From the NCBI RefSeq assembly GCF_016031615.1, contig NZ_JACYXC010000001.1:2480001-2544000 (forward strand): a DNA stretch of 64,000 nucleotides, in the 5' to 3' direction. Shown one piece after another: positions 43,747 to 53,034 of the stretch (positions are counted from its first letter, which is position 1; the number at the start of each line of letters is the position of its first letter). This stretch comes from Streptomyces pactum. Lineage in GTDB: Bacteria > Actinomycetota > Actinomycetes > Streptomycetales > Streptomycetaceae. The translations under genes and the position numbers were made by a program. The notes under the pieces are model-generated. The model was not told where the DNA came from and searched no databases. It saw only the letters and a list, made by a program, of their open reading frames with translations.

Positions 43747-44747
43747 CGTCCCGCGTCGGCGGGCTGTTCGGCGGTGGCGGGCCGGCCGGCGGCCCGCTCT
43801 TCGGGGGCGGCGGCCGGCTCCCCGGGGGCGGCGGCGGTGGTGACGCAGACGCCGACGTTGCCCTCGGCCGCGGCGGTGACCACCGCGCGGGGGCCGGGGC
43901 CGGCGGTGAGCTGCCCGGCGAGCTGCCGCAGCGGGGCCAGGCAGCCGGCGCCGGCGGGCACCGGGCGGGCCCGGTCGCCGAGCGCGGCGGCGACCGCGCG
44001 GCCCACCGGGCTGTCGTCGAGCACCGCGGTGACCGGCGCGTCGCCGTCCTCGGGGTGGCCGAGCGCGGCGAGCGCCTCGGCGATCCGGTCCGCGGCGCGC
44101 CGGGCGCCGTCCGGCCCGGCGGCGGTCCGCGGCGGCAGGAAGAAGGTGCGGGCCGCGAGCCGGCCCAGGGCGGTGCCGCCGCGGGCCGCCACCGCCTCCG
44201 CGCGCTCCAGGACGAGGGCGACTGCGCCGGCCTCGGAGTGCGCGGCGCCGGGCGCGCCCGGCGGCAGGCCGGCCTCGGTGGCGCCGGCCAGCAGCCAGTC
44301 GGCGCGGCCCGCGGCCAGCGACCGCACGCCGGTCTCCAGCGCCTCCACCCCGGCGGTGCGGGGGCTGGTGCAGGTGATGTTGAAGCCCTTGAGGGACTGC
44401 TCGACGGCGAGCTTGGTGATGTAGGTGTTGATGGAGAAGTACGGGGCGGTCAGCGGGCTCAGGTCGTCCGCGCCGGCCTCCAGGACCGTACGGTCCATCG
44501 CCGCGTGCAGCGCCACGGCCGCGCTGTTGGTGCCCACGGTCGCCGCGCGCCGCCGGGGGTCGGTCGCCTCCCGGGCGGCCTCGCCGGGCCCGTCCTGCGC
44601 CCGGCGGGCGGCGGCGAGGAAGTACTGGGCGGCGAGCGGCAGGTACTTGTACCCGCGCCGGCCCAGGGCGGTGCGGTGGTCGAACCCCTCGGCCTCGACC
44701 ACGGCGAGGCCGGTGACGACCAGGTCGGTGGTGTTCCGGTGGTTCAC
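43743..44747 (-). CDS. Ketosynthase-like protein without active-site Cys, no. 2
   Basis: 334 residues from GTG 44747, with AGGAGG seven bases upstream and overlapping the previous gene. GFNITCTSPRTAGVEALETG aligned to the nucleophile loop places Arg at the Cys position; the nearby Cys is four residues too early. The protein is short, and HGTGT and GHT motifs are missing. With the active ketosynthase encoded directly before it, it forms a probable KS/chain-length-factor pair. Confidence 0.83.
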   Translation of the reverse strand: MNHRNTTDLVVTGLAVVEAEGFDHRTALGRRGYKYLPLAAQYFLAAARRAQDGPGEAAREATDPRRRAATVGTNSAAVALHAAMDRTVLEAGADDLSPLTAPYFSINTYITKLAVEQSLKGFNITCTSPRTAGVEALETGVRSLAAGRADWLLAGATEAGLPPGAPGAAHSEAGAVALVLERAEAVAARGGTALGRLAARTFFLPPRTAAGPDGARRAADRIAEALAALGHPEDGDAPVTAVLDDSPVGRAVAAALGDRARPVPAGAGCLAPLRQLAGQLTAGPGPRAVVTAAAEGNVGVCVTTAAAPGEPAAAPEERAAGRPATAEQPADAGR

Positions 44748-45931
44748 AGCCGGGCCTCCTGAAGAACCAGGGAGATGTTGTTGCCCCCGAAGGCGTAGGC
44801 GTTGACCAGCCCGAAGCGGCCCCGGGTGGGCGCGGCCGCGGTCGGCAGCGACACGGTGCACCGGGGGTCCTGCTCGCCGATGTCCACGTTGCCGGGCACC
44901 GTGCCGTGGTGGAGCAGCAGGGCGGAGGTGAGGGCGCCGAACGCGCCGGCGGCGGAACCGGTGTGCCCGACGAGCGCCTTGAGGTTGTACACCGGGGTGG
45001 TGGTGCCGCCCAGCACGGTGGCCAGGGTCTCGCTCTCCACCACGTCGTTGAGTTCGGTGCCGGTGCCGTGCGGGACGACGAAGGCCACGTCCGAGGGGGC
45101 GGCGCCGGCCTCCTCCAGTGCCTGCCGCATGCCGCGCCCGATCTCCGCCCCGGTGGGTTCGGGGGCGGTGGCGTGGTAGGCGTCGCAGCTCCAGCCGGAG
45201 CCGGCCAGCGCGGCGTACGCCCGGGGGGCGCCGCGGCGGCGGGCGTGCTCGGCGGACTCCACGACCATGACCGCGGCGCCCTCGCCGAAGAGCGTGCCGC
45301 GCCGGCCGGTGGCGAACGGCCGGCAGCGTTCGGGGTCCATGGCGCCCAGCCGGTTGAAGCAGGCCATGGCCACCCGGGAGCACGCCTCGGTGCCGCCGAC
45401 GATCACCACGTCGGCCTCGCCGGACCGGATCTGGTCGGCGGCCACGGTGAGCGCGTAGCCGCTGGCCGAGCAGGCGTTGCTGATGCTGGTGCTGGGCCCC
45501 TCGGCGCCGAACCAGCCGGCCACCACGGCGGCGGCTGGGAAGGCGGGCGCCCAGCGGTCGGTGCCGGCCGGGCCGGCCGGGCGCCAGCCCTCGTGCAGGT
45601 CGGCGTCGCCCATGCCGGTGCTGACGGAGACCGCGACCCGGGCCGGGTCGAGCGCGGCGAGCGAGTCGGCGCCGGCGTCGGCGACGGCCTGCCGGGCGGC
45701 CTCCAGGGCGAACTGGGAGCCGCGGCCCAGCGGCAGCCCGTCCTGCTCCGCCGGGCCGGCCGGCAGGTCCTCGTCGGGCACCAGGTACATCGACGGGTGG
45801 GGCATGTCGGCGTTCGGGGCCGGGATGCGCCGGGGCGCGCTGCGGGCGGCGTGCAGGCCCTTCCAGTACGCCTCGACCCCGGAGCCGAGGCAGGACAGCA
45901 CACCGAGCCCGGTGATCACCACGTCGTCCAT
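44744..45931 (-). CDS. Beta-ketoacyl-ACP synthase (active), no. 3
   Basis: 395 residues, FabF-like. The catalytic set is complete: SISNACSASGYAL (Cys154), VVPHGTGTELND and LVGHTGSAAGAFG, with the C-terminal NAYAFGGNNISLVL. It shares an ATG/TGA overlap with the thioesterase gene and a GTGA overlap with its Cys-less partner. Confidence 0.93.
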   Translation of the reverse strand: MDDVVITGLGVLSCLGSGVEAYWKGLHAARSAPRRIPAPNADMPHPSMYLVPDEDLPAGPAEQDGLPLGRGSQFALEAARQAVADAGADSLAALDPARVAVSVSTGMGDADLHEGWRPAGPAGTDRWAPAFPAAAVVAGWFGAEGPSTSISNACSASGYALTVAADQIRSGEADVVIVGGTEACSRVAMACFNRLGAMDPERCRPFATGRRGTLFGEGAAVMVVESAEHARRRGAPRAYAALAGSGWSCDAYHATAPEPTGAEIGRGMRQALEEAGAAPSDVAFVVPHGTGTELNDVVESETLATVLGGTTTPVYNLKALVGHTGSAAGAFGALTSALLLHHGTVPGNVDIGEQDPRCTVSLPTAAAPTRGRFGLVNAYAFGGNNISLVLQEARL

Positions 45932-46962
45932 CAGGCGTTCCCCGTGCTCCCGGCGGTGCCGTGCAGGGCGTCCAGCACCCGCTGGTCGAAGGGGACCAGC
46001 GACCAGTCGCGGCGGCCGGTGATCTCCGCGTAGCCGTGCGTGACGGTGCCGGACTGGACCAGGCGGAGCCGGCCGTCGCGGACCACGTAGTTGTCCATCC
46101 GCGAGGTGTAGGTGAGGTCCTTGAAGACCTGCTCCACCGTGTAGACGGTGTACAGGTCCTCCTCCATCAGCGCCTCGTCGAGGATGCGGACCGCCGAGGC
46201 CGGGCAGGCCGGGATCCACTTCCGTTCGTCCAGCAGGGTCTTGATGGAGATGCCGCGGTCGCGGACGAACCGGTCCTTGGCCTCCTCCATCAGCCGCAGG
46301 TACCCGGAGAGCTGGAGCCGCTCGGTGAAGTGGCAGTAGGGGTAGGTGATGTGCCACTTCCAGGCGTAGGCGTTGCGGCCTTGCGTGAGCGCGGCGAGCA
46401 CCGCCGCCTCGTCGCCGCCGGCGGCCAGCGCCCGCTCGGCGGCCGCGGTCTGCTCCGGGGCCGGGTCGGCCACCGGCGGCAGGTCCGCGCCCAGCCGGTC
46501 CACGGTGAACGGCCGCAGCGGCCCGGGGGTCTCGGGGGCGGCCTCCACCGTGGCGTCGGTGCGCAGGCTCAGCCGCACCTTGGAGGTGGCGGCCTTCAGG
46601 ACGCCGCCGCCGCGGTCCACCCGCAGCGTCACCTTGAAGGTGAGGGCGTCCTCGGTCTGGCCGCGGAAGCGGGCCGGCGCGACCTCCGCCTCCACCTGGT
46701 CGTCGAGGTGGAAGGCGTGCAGGATGCGGGTGTCCATGCCGGTGAACTCGCAGGCCAGCCCGTACTCGGCGTACAGCTGCCGGGAGGAGAGCCCGGCCCG
46801 GTCGAAGTGGACCAGCACGGCCTCCTCGACCAGGTAGTTGATGTGCTTGAAGCCGATCCAGGTGCAGATGTTGGAGCCCTCGAAGCGCGGCCGGAGGCGC
46901 ACCACGGTGGTGTCACCGAGCAGAGACTTCAGTCCTGTGGACGGGTCAACAGCAGCGGTCAT
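45931..46962 (-). CDS. Double hot-dog acyl thioesterase-like protein
   Basis: 343 residues with two 4HBT-like domains. The first has GFKHINYLVEEAVLVHFDRA (about 35-60), the second YPYCHFTERLQLSGYLRLME and KDRFVRDRGIS (about 225-255). Hot-dog thioesterases hydrolyse acyl-CoA or acyl-ACP, so chain release or editing is likely. TGATG overlaps join it to the genes on both sides. Confidence 0.78.
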   Translation of the reverse strand: MTAAVDPSTGLKSLLGDTTVVRLRPRFEGSNICTWIGFKHINYLVEEAVLVHFDRAGLSSRQLYAEYGLACEFTGMDTRILHAFHLDDQVEAEVAPARFRGQTEDALTFKVTLRVDRGGGVLKAATSKVRLSLRTDATVEAAPETPGPLRPFTVDRLGADLPPVADPAPEQTAAAERALAAGGDEAAVLAALTQGRNAYAWKWHITYPYCHFTERLQLSGYLRLMEEAKDRFVRDRGISIKTLLDERKWIPACPASAVRILDEALMEEDLYTVYTVEQVFKDLTYTSRMDNYVVRDGRLRLVQSGTVTHGYAEITGRRDWSLVPFDQRVLDALHGTAGSTGNA

Positions 46963-47810
46963 CAGTTGTGCTCCATCGCTGAAAGGGGTGCGTCCGGCCG
47001 GGGCCGGGCGGTGACGGTGCCGAGGAAGCCGTTGACGGCTTCGGCGAAGGCGTCGGCGCGCTCCACCATCGGGAAGTGGCCGACGCCGGGGATGACGCGG
47101 ACGTGGGCGTCGGGCAGCGCCCGTCCCAGTTCGGCCGCCTCGGCGGGGTCGGAGGCGAAGTCCTCGGCCCCGGCCAGCAGCTGGACGGGCAGGCGCAGCT
47201 CGCCGACGGGCAGCCGCGGGGTGTTCAGGTACAGGTCGAAGAAGCGCATCCAGCCGTAGGGGCCGATCCGGTCGCGGACCTTCAGCGCCATGTCGCGCTG
47301 GACGCTCTCCTCCAGCCGGCCGCCGGAGCTGACCCGCAGCCCGTCGGCGAGGATGCGGTCGAAGTCGTTGAGGTAGTACGCCAGCGTGTCCCAGTCGAAC
47401 CGCTGCTCGTCGGCCCGGTAGAAGGGCGAGACGAGCACCGCGCCGCGCAGCCCCCTCGCGCCCGGGCCGGCGGTGCCGGCGCCCGGCCGGGGGGAGGCGA
47501 GCCAGGACAGCAGGGCGCTGGCGCCGAAGGAGTGGCCGGCCACCACGTCCGGGTGGTGCGGCAGGGCGGCGACGGCCCGGTCGATCCACTCCTCGGCGGG
47601 GCGGTCGGGCCAGCCGGGCACCCCGGCGCCGCGCCAGGGCAGTTCGGCGGTCCACACCTCGCAGCCGGGGTCGGCGCGCTCCACGTAGCGGTCCCACAGC
47701 GCGGCGCTGCCGGCCAGTCCGTGCACCAGCAGCAGCCGGACCGGCTCGCCGCCGGTGAGTGCGGTGCGGGCGCGGCGCACCACCACGGCTTCCTTGGGTC
47801 CGGGGATCAC
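46962..47810 (-). CDS. Alpha/beta hydrolase (type II thioesterase-like)
   Basis: 282 residues. RLLLVHGLAGSAALWDRYVE oxyanion strand, elbow AGHSFGASALL, Asp in LAGAEDFASDP and His in IPGVGHFPM. It is not close to the three paralogous cluster hydrolases; it looks like an ordinary alpha/beta hydrolase that could act as thioesterase or esterase. It overlaps both neighbours. Confidence 0.85.
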   Translation of the reverse strand: MIPGPKEAVVVRRARTALTGGEPVRLLLVHGLAGSAALWDRYVERADPGCEVWTAELPWRGAGVPGWPDRPAEEWIDRAVAALPHHPDVVAGHSFGASALLSWLASPRPGAGTAGPGARGLRGAVLVSPFYRADEQRFDWDTLAYYLNDFDRILADGLRVSSGGRLEESVQRDMALKVRDRIGPYGWMRFFDLYLNTPRLPVGELRLPVQLLAGAEDFASDPAEAAELGRALPDAHVRVIPGVGHFPMVERADAFAEAVNGFLGTVTARPRPDAPLSAMEHN

Positions 47811-48940
47811 GGCGCTCCGTACGGTTCGACGAGGATGCCGGCGACGCCGTCGGTGGTGTCGTCACCGCAGGTGACCAGTGCCCGGCCGGTGCCGCCGGCG
47901 GCGATCCAGCCGGTGGCGGCGGCGCACTGGAGCACCCCGAGGGCGCCGGAGGCCAGGCCGAAGGCCCGGGTCAGGTCGTGCCGGGGCACGGCCGGGTCCA
48001 CCGGTACCGGGTGCGGGGCGCCCGGGTCCGTTCCGGCGGTGTCCGGGCCCGTGGTGTCCGGCCCGGCCGGGTCCCGGTACCGCTCGGGGGTGAACCAGAC
48101 GCCGGGCGCGGCTCGGTCGTCCGTGCCGGACAGCAGGGTCTCCACGCAGCGGCCGAGGCCGGCCCGGCGCTCGTAGCGGCCGAGGACGGCGACCGGGGTG
48201 ACGCCGCGCCGCCGGGCGCCGGCGGTGGTCTCCAGCACCAGGGCGACGGCCCCGTCGAGCAGCTCGGCGGGGTCGGTGCCGAGCAGGCCGCCGACGATGT
48301 CGTTGCGGGACTCGGTGCCGATGACCAGCACCTGTCCCGCCCGGCCGGCGGCGATCAGGCCGGCGCCGAAGTGCACGGCGTCCACCCCGGAGGTGGGTCC
48401 GTTGCACAGCATCAGGTTGGGGCCGCGCAGCCCGAAGCGGAGGGCGACGGAGGAGGCGACGACGTTGCTGGAGGCGTTGGGCGTGGACATCGGGCTGATC
48501 CGGTCCGCGCCCTGCTCGGTGATCTCGGCGGCGACCCGGCAGACCGTGTCGAGGTTGCCGAGGTTGGAGCTGGCGACCACCCCGACGGTGTGGCCGGGGA
48601 CGGCCAGTTCCTCGTCGGCGGCCCCGATCAGCCGGGCGTCGCGCAGGCCGTGCACCGCCGCGCAGAGCGCCAGCTGGGTGGCGCGGTCCTTGTAGCGGTG
48701 GCCGCGGCGGCCGATGACGGCGCCGGTGTCGTACGGCTCGGGGCCGGCCGGTCCGGTGCCCAGCAGCCCGGCGGGGCCGTCGGCGCCGGGCAGCGCCAGC
48801 CCCACGCCGGTGACGGCGATCCGCACCGGGCCGGCGCCGCCGGTTCCGCGGGCGGACGTGCGGTCGTCCCCGACCGGGCCGCCGGGGGTCGCGCCTGCGC
48901 TCACCCGGTTGTCCTCCGTGTCGTTCATGGCGGTGCTCAC
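47807..48940 (-). CDS. Ketosynthase-like protein without active-site Cys, no. 1
   Basis: 377 residues from GTG 48940 (GTGA overlap; ATG 48928 is an alternative). RGPNLMLCNGPTSGVDAVHF aligned to the nucleophile loop puts Pro at the Cys position. HGTGT is absent and the second His region reads TRAFGLASGALGV. It is a structural partner, presumably of the active ketosynthase encoded just before it. A disordered 35-residue N-terminus precedes the fold. Confidence 0.85.
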   Translation of the reverse strand: MSTAMNDTEDNRVSAGATPGGPVGDDRTSARGTGGAGPVRIAVTGVGLALPGADGPAGLLGTGPAGPEPYDTGAVIGRRGHRYKDRATQLALCAAVHGLRDARLIGAADEELAVPGHTVGVVASSNLGNLDTVCRVAAEITEQGADRISPMSTPNASSNVVASSVALRFGLRGPNLMLCNGPTSGVDAVHFGAGLIAAGRAGQVLVIGTESRNDIVGGLLGTDPAELLDGAVALVLETTAGARRRGVTPVAVLGRYERRAGLGRCVETLLSGTDDRAAPGVWFTPERYRDPAGPDTTGPDTAGTDPGAPHPVPVDPAVPRHDLTRAFGLASGALGVLQCAAATGWIAAGGTGRALVTCGDDTTDGVAGILVEPYGAP

Positions 48941-50079
48941 CTCGCCGTCCTCTCCACCACGGCGACGGCGTTGACCCCGCCGAAGCCGTACGCGCCGACC
49001 TGGGCGACGCCGATGGCGGCGCCGTGCACCGGGGCGGTGGCGAACCGGAAGGCGGCGGCCTCCGCCACCGGGTCGGTCAGGCCGAGGGTGGGCGGCACCT
49101 GGCCGGTCTCCATGGCCTTCAGGGCGACGATCAGGCTGACCAGTCCGGAGCTGCCGGAGGTGTGGCCGGTCATGGACTTCACGGCGGTCATCAGCGGCAC
49201 CCCGGCGTCCTCGCCGAAGACCTGGCCGATGGCGGTGGCCTCGGCCTCGTCGTTGAGCAGGGTGCCGGTGCCGTGCAGCATCACCAGGTCGATGTCGCGC
49301 GGCTTCACCCCGGCCTTCCAGTGCGCCTCGCGGACCGCCTCGGCGATGCCGCGCGCGTCCGGGGCGGTGACGTGGTGGGCGTCGCAGTTCATGCTGACCG
49401 CGCAGAGCCGGGCGAGCGCGGTGCCGGCGGCCCCGGGCTCCTCCCGGCGCAGCACCACGGCGGCGGCGCCGTCGCCCATCACCACGCCGCGGCGGGCCCG
49501 GTCGAAGGGCTGCACGCGCCGCGGCGGCTCCAGGTGGACCCGGTCCACCAGCCCGTACATGGACTCGGTGATGGCGTCCACGCCGGCCACGACAACGGTG
49601 TCGGCGAGGCCCGCGTCGAGCAGGTCGGCGCCCATCGCCAGGGTGTGCAGGGAGGCGGAGCAGGCGTTGGCCACGGTGTAGGTGCGGTCGGCACCGAACC
49701 GTTCCCGCAGCGCGGTGCCGAAGTGCATCCGCTCCATGGCGAACGGGGCGCCGTCGCGGTACGCGAGTTCGGCCGAGCGCAGCTCCCGCAGGCCGGTGCC
49801 GACCAGCACCGGGACGCCGCTGAGGTCCTCGCCCAGGCCCGCCCGGGTCACCGCCTCCTCGACGGCGCTCAGCAGCCAGCGGGTGGCGCGGCCGGGGACG
49901 TCGCCGCCGCCGGGCGGCCGGTCGTCGATCTCGTAGGCGTGCTGGGCGCGGTACCGGGTGCGGTCGAAGCCGCGCAGCTCGGCGATGCCGCTGGTGCCCG
50001 CGCACAGCGCGCGGAACATCTCCTCGACGCCGTCGCCCACGCTGACCCGGGCTCCGGTCCCGGTGATCAGCGGGCTCAC
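48937..50079 (-). CDS. Beta-ketoacyl-ACP synthase (active), no. 2
   Basis: 380 residues from GTG 50079. Cys140 in VANACSASLHTLAMG, MLHGTGTLLND and SMTGHTSGSSGLV are all intact, and the C-terminus has GAYGFGGVNAVAVV. The N-terminus is shorter than in FabF (starts MSPLITGTGARVSV). GTGA overlaps on both sides place it between another active ketosynthase and its Cys-less partner. Confidence 0.93.
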   Translation of the reverse strand: MSPLITGTGARVSVGDGVEEMFRALCAGTSGIAELRGFDRTRYRAQHAYEIDDRPPGGGDVPGRATRWLLSAVEEAVTRAGLGEDLSGVPVLVGTGLRELRSAELAYRDGAPFAMERMHFGTALRERFGADRTYTVANACSASLHTLAMGADLLDAGLADTVVVAGVDAITESMYGLVDRVHLEPPRRVQPFDRARRGVVMGDGAAAVVLRREEPGAAGTALARLCAVSMNCDAHHVTAPDARGIAEAVREAHWKAGVKPRDIDLVMLHGTGTLLNDEAEATAIGQVFGEDAGVPLMTAVKSMTGHTSGSSGLVSLIVALKAMETGQVPPTLGLTDPVAEAAAFRFATAPVHGAAIGVAQVGAYGFGGVNAVAVVERTAR

Positions 50080-51320
50080 GCCGTGGCCTCCGTCCGTTCC
50101 GGCTGCCATCTGCCGAAGATGACGACGGCGTTGTTGCCGCCGAAGGCGAGGCCGTTGTTCTGCACCACGCGCAGATCGGCCTCGACGGCGTGGTTGGGCA
50201 CGCAGTCCAGGGCCACCTCGGGGTCGGTGCGCCGGTGGTTGATGGTCGGCGGGATGAACCCCTCGGTGATCGCCAGGGCGCAGCCGATCGCGGCCAGCGC
50301 GCTGGCGGCGCCCATGGTGTGGCCGATCATCGACTTGATGGAGACGGTGCGCGGCGCTTCGTCGCCGAAGATCTGGCGGATCGCCCCGGCCTCGGTGACG
50401 TCGTTGGCCCGGGTGCCGGTGCCGTGGGCGGAGATGAAGTCCACGTCGCCGGGCTTGATCCCGGCGTTGTCCAGGGCGAGTTGCATGCAGGCGGCGACGC
50501 TGTCCCGGTCGGGGGCGACGGGGTGGTGGGCGTCGCAGTTGAGTCCGTAGCCGAGGACCTCGGCGTAGATCCGGGCGCCGCGGGCGAGCGCGGACTCCAG
50601 CGACTCCAGCAGCAGCACGCCGGCGCCCTCGCCGGTGAGGATGCCCTGGCGGTCGGCGTCGAAGGGCCGGCACTTCTCGGGGGCGATGGTGCCCAGCCGG
50701 TAGAAGCCGGTGAAGGTCTTGCGGCACAGGGCGTCGGCGCCGCCGCACAGGGCGAACTCCACGTCACCGGCGCGGATGGCGTCGAAGCCGTAGCCGATGG
50801 CGTAGTTGCCGGCCGCGCAGGCGGTGGGCAGGGTGACGGCCTCGACCCTGCGCAGGCCGAACTCGCGGGCGACCGCGGCGGACAGCCGGCCGGCCGGGAC
50901 CCGGCGGGCGAGGGCGGGGTCCATGTGCTCGGGGCCCCGGCGGACCTCCGTCTCGACGAGCTGGTCGAGGTCTCTGGACTCACCGTCGGTGGTGCCGATG
51001 GATATCAGGCACGGGGCGTCGCGCAGGCGTTCCTCGGGCAGTCCCGCGTCGGCCACGGCCATACGGGCCGCGGAGACCGAGAACTGACTGGCGCGGCCCA
51101 GGGTGTCCGGGTCGGTCCGGGTGATCCAGCGCGCCGGGTCGAAATCCGTGATCTCGCACGCGACGGAGTGCTCGAAACCCTCGGTGTCGAATGCGGTGAT
51201 GGGCTTGGCGGCGCTTTTGCCGGAACGCAGTCCGGACAGGAACTCCGCTGTTCCGACACCGATGCTGGACACCGATCCCAGACCCGTGATGACGACTCTG
51301 CGGGTCGGTTCTTCGTGCAT
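50076..51320 (-). CDS. Beta-ketoacyl-ACP synthase (active), no. 1
   Basis: 414 residues, full FabF length. RRVVITGLGSVSSIGVGTAE, Cys168 in LPTACAAGNYAIG, SAHGTGTRAND, SMIGHTMGAASAL and NNGLAFGGNNAVVI. This is the second gene of the leftward series, 35 bases after the second ACP, and probably a chain-extending or priming ketosynthase. Confidence 0.94.
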   Translation of the reverse strand: MHEEPTRRVVITGLGSVSSIGVGTAEFLSGLRSGKSAAKPITAFDTEGFEHSVACEITDFDPARWITRTDPDTLGRASQFSVSAARMAVADAGLPEERLRDAPCLISIGTTDGESRDLDQLVETEVRRGPEHMDPALARRVPAGRLSAAVAREFGLRRVEAVTLPTACAAGNYAIGYGFDAIRAGDVEFALCGGADALCRKTFTGFYRLGTIAPEKCRPFDADRQGILTGEGAGVLLLESLESALARGARIYAEVLGYGLNCDAHHPVAPDRDSVAACMQLALDNAGIKPGDVDFISAHGTGTRANDVTEAGAIRQIFGDEAPRTVSIKSMIGHTMGAASALAAIGCALAITEGFIPPTINHRRTDPEVALDCVPNHAVEADLRVVQNNGLAFGGNNAVVIFGRWQPERTEATA

Positions 51321-51355
51321 GGCCGCGCGCCTCCCAGGGTCCGCCGTGGTACCGG

Positions 51356-51607
51356 TTACCAGCCGGCCGCTTCGGAGACGACCTCGTAGACGCCGCGCAG
51401 GTTCACCATCCGGGCCAGCTGCGACTGGTTGATGACGACATCGAACTCCTTCTCCAGCGCCGCGAGGATTTCGATGGCGCGGAGCGAGTCGGCGTCGTGC
51501 TCCTCCTTGAAGAGGCTGGTCTCCGTGACCTCGTCGGGGTCGATCTCAAGGATGTCGGTGACGATTTCCTTGATGATTTCCTGACGCTCTTCGACGATGG
51601 CGGTCAT
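51356..51607 (-). CDS. Acyl carrier protein 2
   Basis: 83 residues from ATG 51607, with GGAGGTGCGCGGCCC upstream. EEHDADSLRAIEIL has the phosphopantetheine Ser41 in a D-S-L context. It is the first gene of the leftward biosynthetic series. It differs clearly from ACP 1, so the two may serve different ketosynthase sets. Confidence 0.9.
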   Translation of the reverse strand: MTAIVEERQEIIKEIVTDILEIDPDEVTETSLFKEEHDADSLRAIEILAALEKEFDVVINQSQLARMVNLRGVYEVVSEAAGW

Positions 51608-51736
51608 GGGCCGCGCACCTCCATTTGGGTCATGGACTGAAGCCGGTGAGTTACCGACGAACGGCCCCGACGCTAAGCGGCTGGCAAGTGCCGCAGCAAG
51701 GTCCGAGTCCACTACCTGTCACACCCCGGGAGATGG

Positions 51737-51791
51737 CAACCGGTTGGTAACCACAACTGTCATAGAGCTGCACGAACGTGACCCAGGTCAC
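51737..51791 (-). promoter_or_regulatory. Palindromes in the presumed promoter region of the polyketide operon
   Basis: CAACCGGTTG (51737-51746) and GTGACC-CA-GGTCAC (51778-51791) lie in the 180 bp between the LuxR-type gene and ACP 2; the second touches the regulator's stop codon. On the minus strand TTGCCA, 17 bases, GGTAGT is a possible promoter just downstream of these sites. They may be operators for the adjacent regulator; this is inference. Confidence 0.42.
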
Positions 51792-52660
51792 GGTGAACCG
51801 GTCTCCATGAGGCCCGCCCGCACCGCCCGCACCCCGGCCTGGAAACGCGACTCCACCTGCAGGTCCCGCATGATGTCGGCGACGTAGCGGCGGTAGGTGC
51901 GCACCGACAGGCCGAGCTTCCGGGCGGCGGCGTCGTCCTTGTAGCCCTCTGCCATCAGCGTCAGCACCTCCTGGAGCACCCGGCCGCGCGCGCCGCCCTC
52001 GAAGGAGAGCGGACGGGTGGGCCGCTGGGCGGTGTCCCACATGCCCGACAGCAGCTGGTACGTCATGTCGGCGACGGTGGAGTTCTGGATCATCGAGGCC
52101 CGGGAGCCGCCGGGCTCCCCGGGGGTGGCGTCGGGCGCGATGACCGCGGCGCCGTCCACCACCACCAGCTCCTGGCGGACCGCGCCGGAGACGCGGACCT
52201 CGACCTCGGGCCCTAAGGTGCCGAGGGTGCGGGCCCACAGCGGTCCGCGGATCACCGGCGGCGGGCAGAGCATGCGGGTGCCCACGCCCTTGCCGGCCAG
52301 TTGCGAGACGGTCTGGGCGATGAGGTTGCCGTGCTCCTCGGAGGCCACCTCCGGCAGGCTCCAGATGACCGCGCGCTCGGCCCGCAGCACCAGCCGGGCG
52401 ACCCAGCCGGCCACCGTCTCGCCGCCCACCGGGAGGTCGGCGGTGACGCAGGCGAGGGTGGAGCGGCGGTGGTGGTGGACGGCCGTCTCCAGGAGCGACA
52501 GCGCCTGGCCCAGCGCGCTCTCCAGGTTGTCCGCGGCGACCCCGGATGCGGGCACCGGGCCATCGGGTTCCCCTTCGCCGCCGAATGGCGTGAAGTCGTT
52601 TTGTTGAATTCCAAAATGGCTCAAAGGGAACCCCCATTGCCTTTTCGCGCATGGCTGCAA
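51788..52660 (-). CDS. LuxR-type helix-turn-helix regulator
   Basis: Up to 290 residues; the longest start is TTG 52660, but the first ~35 residues look unlike a protein start and a later TTG/GTG is possible. The middle is a PLD-like effector region of the TrmB-like regulator style (VIWSLPEVASEEHGNLIAQT, MLCPPPVIRGPLWARTL). The C-terminal LuxR HTH is VLTLMAEGYKDDAAARKLGL through RRYVADIMRDL. It lies between the polyketide series and the divergent exporter gene and is the likely pathway regulator. Confidence 0.83.
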   Translation of the reverse strand: MQPCAKRQWGFPLSHFGIQQNDFTPFGGEGEPDGPVPASGVAADNLESALGQALSLLETAVHHHRRSTLACVTADLPVGGETVAGWVARLVLRAERAVIWSLPEVASEEHGNLIAQTVSQLAGKGVGTRMLCPPPVIRGPLWARTLGTLGPEVEVRVSGAVRQELVVVDGAAVIAPDATPGEPGGSRASMIQNSTVADMTYQLLSGMWDTAQRPTRPLSFEGGARGRVLQEVLTLMAEGYKDDAAARKLGLSVRTYRRYVADIMRDLQVESRFQAGVRAVRAGLMETGSP

Positions 52661-53034
52661 AACCCCCGCCTACATATTCACATTATCCATCATGCGGACT
52701 TTCGGGCAAGGAAGATCGCTCCCTTTGGGACACGGCGGAGCAACCCGGACACCGGAAGAGGACGACATACGGCGACCCAACTCCCATAGCGGGCGCGGGA
52801 ACCCGGTCCGGCCGCACGGCAGGAAAGTGTCACCACGGCCCCGGTTGCTCACGTGACCTGGCGTGATCCCTACGCTGACGGCCATCGGCCGACGGCCGGA
52901 AGTCGGCACCTGTTCCCCCGTCGGCCCGCTTTTCGTTCCGAGCCGTTGGTAACTTCGGCCGGGACCGGAGCAAACCGTCCTCCCGCCGCACGACACGGAC
53001 CGACGCCGTCGTGATCCCGAAAGGCGCCGCCCCC
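52661..53034. promoter_or_regulatory. Divergent region between LuxR-type regulator and exporter
   Basis: 374 bp, the AT-richest part of the cluster near 52600-52720. TCACGTGA (52849-52856) is an 8-bp palindrome followed by CC, so GTGACC recurs here as in the palindrome near 51780. That could mean one regulator binds both sides. AAAGG at 53020 is the weak ribosome binding site of the exporter. Confidence 0.4.
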
